A DNA stretch of 9,082 bases from the NCBI GenBank assembly GCA_900322105.1, contig ONYV01000055.1, forward strand, positions 1-9,082, read 5' to 3'. Source of the stretch: an uncultured Eubacteriales bacterium (GTDB lineage Bacteria; Bacillota; Clostridia; Oscillospirales; Acutalibacteraceae). The notes under the pieces are model-generated. The model did not search any database. It was not told the DNA's origin and worked only from the letters and a program-made list of their open reading frames with translations. A program made the position numbers and the translations under genes. Of the stretch, positions 6,323 through 9,082 are shown piece after piece (the stretch's first letter is position 1; each line of letters opens with the position of its first letter).

Positions 6323-7618
6323 TTATACTTTCTTCAAACGGAACTGATTTTCGCCGCTGCCCAGTGAAAGCACCGTATCCGCAGGGAAGATCATTTCCTG
6401 ATCCTTCACCATCTGCTGTCCGTTGACAAAAGTACCGTTGGAAGACATATCCACTACCTTGAAATTGCCTGTGAAGGTATCATATTCAACAGACAGATGC
6501 TTGCGGCTGATATCCTTTTTCAGAGAGGACAGCACTAAATTACAGCTTGCCGCATCACGTCCGATCAGCAGTTTTTCACCCGGATTCAGACGGATCACAG
6601 CGCCTGCATAGTCGCCGCTGACGCCCTCAAGGGCAGGATTCTGCGCTGCTGTCTGCGGCGCAAAGGGCTGAGTGACAGGCGGTGTAAAGGTCGGCTGAGT
6701 CACAGGCTGAGCAACAGGCGGCTGAGTAACAGGCGGCTGAGCAACAGGCGGCTGAGCAAACGGCTGTGAAAACTGACTTCTGGCATCGGCAAAGCCGGTA
6801 TTCTGATCCTGCGGCGCAGCAGGGGGAACAGGCGCAAAGCCGTTGTTAACAGGGTAAGGCGGATTAGCGTTATTGTCTGCGCCGTTATTCTGAGGTGTAT
6901 AGTAGGTGTTGGGGTCATATCTGTTCGGCACTTCTGCGACCTTTTTGAAAGCAGCTTTTTTACCGACAGCAAAGCAGCTGAACAGGAACGCCACAAAAGC
7001 AAAGGAAGCCATCAGGATCGGACCGATGCCGATGTTGATGCCGACAGCGCTGTACGGAGATGATGCAAAGAACGTATTGAGCTTGTTGATATAGATAATA
7101 GTAAAGACAAGGAATCCTGCTGCGATCAGGCATCCGATGAGCGCAAAGAGCAGCGCTGTCACTCTGCCGCCCTTTGTCTTGCAGGCGAGCTTGCCGATCA
7201 GCACAAAGAGAGCCGCTGCGATCATACCGAAGAATGTGACCGTTGCAAGGATCATTTCGATATTGTTGAAAGTATGGATCTCGTTGACTTCGGAATTGGA
7301 CAAATAGCCGTTCCAATCGTTCTTGTGGTCAAGGTAGTTTTTGCCGAGCTTGCCGATCATAGACATATCAAAAACCGTTGCCTGACTCATGGCGTCGCCC
7401 TTTTCCGCACCTGCATTCAGCAGATCGGAAGGAGACTCACTGCACGGAGAAAGGAACATACCGTTCCATTGCGCGTCCAGATTCATAGTGCTTGAATTCA
7501 GGCTGACGATCGGCAGTATCACCATCACTGCCGCTGCGATAGAGAAAAGAATGGCTACTACAGCAGAGGTGATGGCAAGTCCGCTGAGTTTCTTTTTGCC
7601 GCTGGGTATTGTGTTCAT
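6323..7618 (-). CDS. Four-helix membrane protein with C-terminal FHA domain
   Basis: This is a 431-residue protein. A basic N-terminus (GKKK, 7-10) precedes helix 1 (about 13-38). An exposed loop (about 40-118, with a lone Cys at 59) follows, then helices 2 (119-142), 3 (152-177) and 4 (196-219). With the positive N-terminus inside and an even helix number, the rest is cytoplasmic. Residues 230-330 form an Asn/Pro/Gln linker with PPVAQPPVTQ-type repeats. Residues about 338-430 form a textbook FHA domain: IGR (352-354), SRKH (371-374), SSNGTFVNG (392-400). It should bind phosphothreonine peptides and is the best reader for the nearby kinase, whose catalytic domain is on the same side of the membrane. 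TAGGAGG lies at good distance before the ATG. The membrane half I do not recognise. Confidence 0.9.
   Translation of the reverse strand: MNTIPSGKKKLSGLAITSAVVAILFSIAAAVMVILPIVSLNSSTMNLDAQWNGMFLSPCSESPSDLLNAGAEKGDAMSQATVFDMSMIGKLGKNYLDHKNDWNGYLSNSEVNEIHTFNNIEMILATVTFFGMIAAALFVLIGKLACKTKGGRVTALLFALIGCLIAAGFLVFTIIYINKLNTFFASSPYSAVGINIGIGPILMASFAFVAFLFSCFAVGKKAAFKKVAEVPNRYDPNTYYTPQNNGADNNANPPYPVNNGFAPVPPAAPQDQNTGFADARSQFSQPFAQPPVAQPPVTQPPVAQPVTQPTFTPPVTQPFAPQTAAQNPALEGVSGDYAGAVIRLNPGEKLLIGRDAASCNLVLSSLKKDISRKHLSVEYDTFTGNFKVVDMSSNGTFVNGQQMVKDQEMIFPADTVLSLGSGENQFRLKKV
6693..6764 (-). repeat. 15-bp tandem repeats in the Pro/Gln linker
   Basis: Units of the form GGCTGAG(C/T)AACAGGC (plus-strand reading) recur in tandem, with 12-bp variants at both ends, and encode alternating PPVAQ/PPVTQ. 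The units are multiples of 3 bp, so copy-number change would alter linker length without breaking the frame, unlike the 45-bp array in the neighbouring FHA gene. Confidence 0.8.
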
Positions 7619-7894
7619 AAATTCCGCCTCCTAAAGCGTTTTATTATCAGACTTCCTCGGAAACTTCCGAAACACCGTCTTACTTGTCTCTTCTGCGCCA
7701 AGCGAAGTGTCTCTCCCTTGCATGACACCAAGCAGTGCTGCACTCAAGACGCTTTTTCCGGCACAAAATATCCTGCGTAATACGGCACTTTTCCAATTCC
7801 CGAGAAAGTCTATTATTCCAAACGTCCGCAAAGGATGTTTTTTTGCGGTACGCAGAATACAAAAAAATGGTCGCTGACTGTGCGCTAAAAAATA
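7619..7894. other. 276-bp spacer between two FHA genes
   Basis: No supported gene is seen. Minus-strand frames here (7831-7631, 7991-7680) lack good start signals and have unusual composition. A CCGCAAA/TTTGCGG inverted repeat (7826-7848) has a 9-nt loop but no useful T-run. GATAAT at 7648-7643 could be a -10 element for the membrane FHA gene, but its -35 region is poor. The length is surprising within an otherwise tight FHA cluster. Confidence 0.5.
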
Positions 7895-8964
7895 TCAGAC
7901 CGTATCTTTCCACGAGAAGTCTTCGCCGCAAAGCGGGAAGAACAGCAGCTTTGTCTGACCGAGCGTGAGCTGATCGTATGCTTTCAGACAAACACTCTCA
8001 TCAACAGGCTGATCGTTGATGAACAAAGAGCCTTCGCAAGGCTTTGCAAAGAAAGCGTTTTTCTTGATATCAAAGGACACCTCCGCATGAATGCCGCTGA
8101 TGCTGTCATCACCGTTCAGCGTGATCGCCGCATTGACAGCGCCGAGCGTATTGCTGCCGCTTTTCAGTTCAAAGCTCTCGCCGTAATGCGCTCCGCTCAA
8201 AGCAACGAGCCATCCTGTGGTCTTGCCTGCATACACTTCCTCTGTCTGCTCATCTTCTGACGTTTCCACGATCAGATCTGTCGTTTCCTTGTCTGCATCC
8301 GCTTCCGTCTGTTCAGACGGCGCAGCAGGCGTTGTTTCGGGCTTTGCAAACGATGTGTCGGGTTGAGGTGCTTCTGTCTGCGGTGTCGGCTGAGGTGCAG
8401 GTGTTGGTTGGGTCACTTCTGCCTGCGGCGCCTGCCACGGTGCAGGTGTCGGTTGGGTCGTTTCTGCCTGCGGCGCTTGCCAAGGTGCAGGTGTGGGTTT
8501 TCTGCCTGCGGCGCTTGCCAAGGTGCAGGTGTTGCCTGAGTTGTTTCGGGTGCTTCTCTTTGCAGCGGCGGCAAAAGCGGATTATACATCCGCTGTGACG
8601 GAGCAGGCGCAGCGATCACGGGTGACTGAGCGACAACGGGTATTTCTGTTGATGCCGCAGGAGGTGTCAGTTCTGTTTGGTCGCTCTGCTCTGCGCTGTT
8701 TTCCTGCGGAGCGGATGCCGTAGCTGCCGCAGGGACGGGGGAACGTCCGTTTCTTTGGTAGAATGCCAGAGGGATGGTTGCGTCCTCATCGTCCGCTGCC
8801 GTTGGGGGTTGCGGCGGCTGATGATAGAAAGGAACATTTTGTGTTCCCTGATGCGGCTGAGGTGTGGGAACTGCCGCCGCATTTTCATCGGGTGCGCCGC
8901 AGTGAGGACATACAGGGAATTTGTCGCCGTCATAGAAATGAGCGTTAATACATTTTTTGACCAT
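7895..8964 (-). pseudogene. Zinc-ribbon / FHA-domain protein, frameshifted in its repeat linker
   Basis: Two overlapping frames make one gene. The first (8964-8413) starts with C5-x3-H9-x9-C19-x2-C22, a zinc ribbon spaced exactly as in the paralogue at 6310-5720, then a long Pro/Ala/Gln linker ending in TPAPWQAPQAE. Past that point it turns into an arginine/histidine-rich tail, typical of out-of-frame reading. The second frame continues the linker repeats (TPAPWQAPQAETTQP), an acidic stretch, and an FHA-like domain ending FFPLCGEDFSWKD at the stop 7897-7895. The break is in a 38-bp repeat unit that should be 45 bp; restoring 7 bp gives about 358 residues. As written only a 183-residue product lacking FHA is made. 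The FHA region lacks the GR arginine and has ND instead of NG but keeps SxxH, so phosphopeptide binding is doubtful. AAAGGAGAA precedes the ATG. Confidence 0.85.
8394..8521 (-). repeat. 45-bp tandem repeats in the FHA gene linker, one unit shortened to 38 bp
   Basis: Units lie at 8394-8438 (45 bp), 8439-8483 (45 bp) and 8484-8521 (38 bp), with diverged partial copies on either side. Full units encode TPAPWQAPQAE(T/V)TQP. Against the neighbouring unit, the short one lacks 5 bp (CGGTT) and 2 bp (CG), a net loss of 7 bp that shifts the frame. Such arrays are prone to slippage and recombination and also to assembly errors. Confidence 0.9.
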
Positions 8965-9082
8965 GCTTCATTCTCCTTTTTGATATTGTTAAGGCAATAC
9001 CACACAAAGATAGTGCCGCAGATGCGCCGTCAGATTTTTCGTCAGATTGTACAGAAATTCCGAAGGCATACTGACGTATGTC
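8965..9082. other. Upstream region of the first FHA gene
   Basis: It holds the AAAGGAGAA ribosome binding site of the FHA gene (about 8973-8981). Further upstream it contains two direct copies of CGTCAGATT (9028-9036 and 9040-9048) and a small inverted repeat CATAC-TGAC-GTATG (9067-9080). I cannot identify a promoter. A minus-strand frame is open from the window edge to about 8942, but it overlaps the FHA start and I do not call it a gene. Confidence 0.4.

Noticed and set aside
5777..6367. 196-codon plus-strand frame opposite the zinc-ribbon/FHA gene
   Set aside because: It is antisense to a well-supported gene; the Arg/Leu-rich repeats are the mirror of the Pro/Gln linker repeats.
7680..7991. 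103-codon minus-strand frame overlapping the end of the FHA gene
   Set aside because: Its upstream part overlaps the FHA coding region in another frame, it has no good ribosome binding site, and its Arg/Ser-rich composition looks random.
8942..9082. Open frame entering from the right edge on the minus strand
   Set aside because: It could be the tail of an upstream gene, but it would overlap the FHA start and has no recognisable features; 140 bp is too little to decide.

Overview
The window looks like a chromosomal segment of a Gram-positive Clostridia species, most likely a gut Ruminococcus or another Oscillospiraceae member. The clues are a transketolase split into two adjacent genes, strong AGGAGG-type ribosome binding sites, roughly 50% GC, and a Hanks-type kinase near FHA proteins that carry zinc-ribbon heads. 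The organism is inferred from gene content and style, not from a database match. Every convincing gene lies on the minus strand, so transcription runs from high to low coordinates.

In transcription order, positions 8964-5720 hold three FHA-domain genes. The first (8964-7895) has a zinc ribbon, a Pro/Gln-rich repeat linker and a degenerate FHA domain, and is frameshifted inside a 45-bp tandem repeat. The second (7618-6323) is a four-helix membrane protein with a canonical C-terminal FHA domain. The third (6310-5720) is an intact zinc-ribbon/FHA paralogue of the first. After a probable terminator comes a membrane Ser/Thr kinase with a C-terminal TPR-like region (5473-3425). Together they look like a phospho-signalling module: a cytoplasmic kinase domain tethered to the membrane, a membrane FHA reader, and two soluble zinc-ribbon FHA adaptors.

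Positions 3424-3077 are intergenic and unusually structured. They contain a good intrinsic terminator for the kinase gene, two near-identical 51-52 bp direct repeats, a 13-bp-stem palindrome, and an 18-bp-stem hairpin ending 6 nt before the start codon of the next gene. That gene (3076-2237) is a pyridoxal/pyridoxamine kinase with no visible Shine-Dalgarno sequence.

Positions 2152-1196 hold a self-contained unit: an extended -10 promoter, a gene for an exported C-terminally anchored protein with PSEQ-type repeats, and a weak terminator hairpin. Its membrane anchor and basic tail lie in the +1 frame, so this gene also appears frameshifted.

Positions 1141-1 encode the two transketolase subunits, the second cut by the window edge. 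Two frameshifts in 9 kb could be real (phase variation or decay) or assembly errors; reads from the same isolate would settle it.
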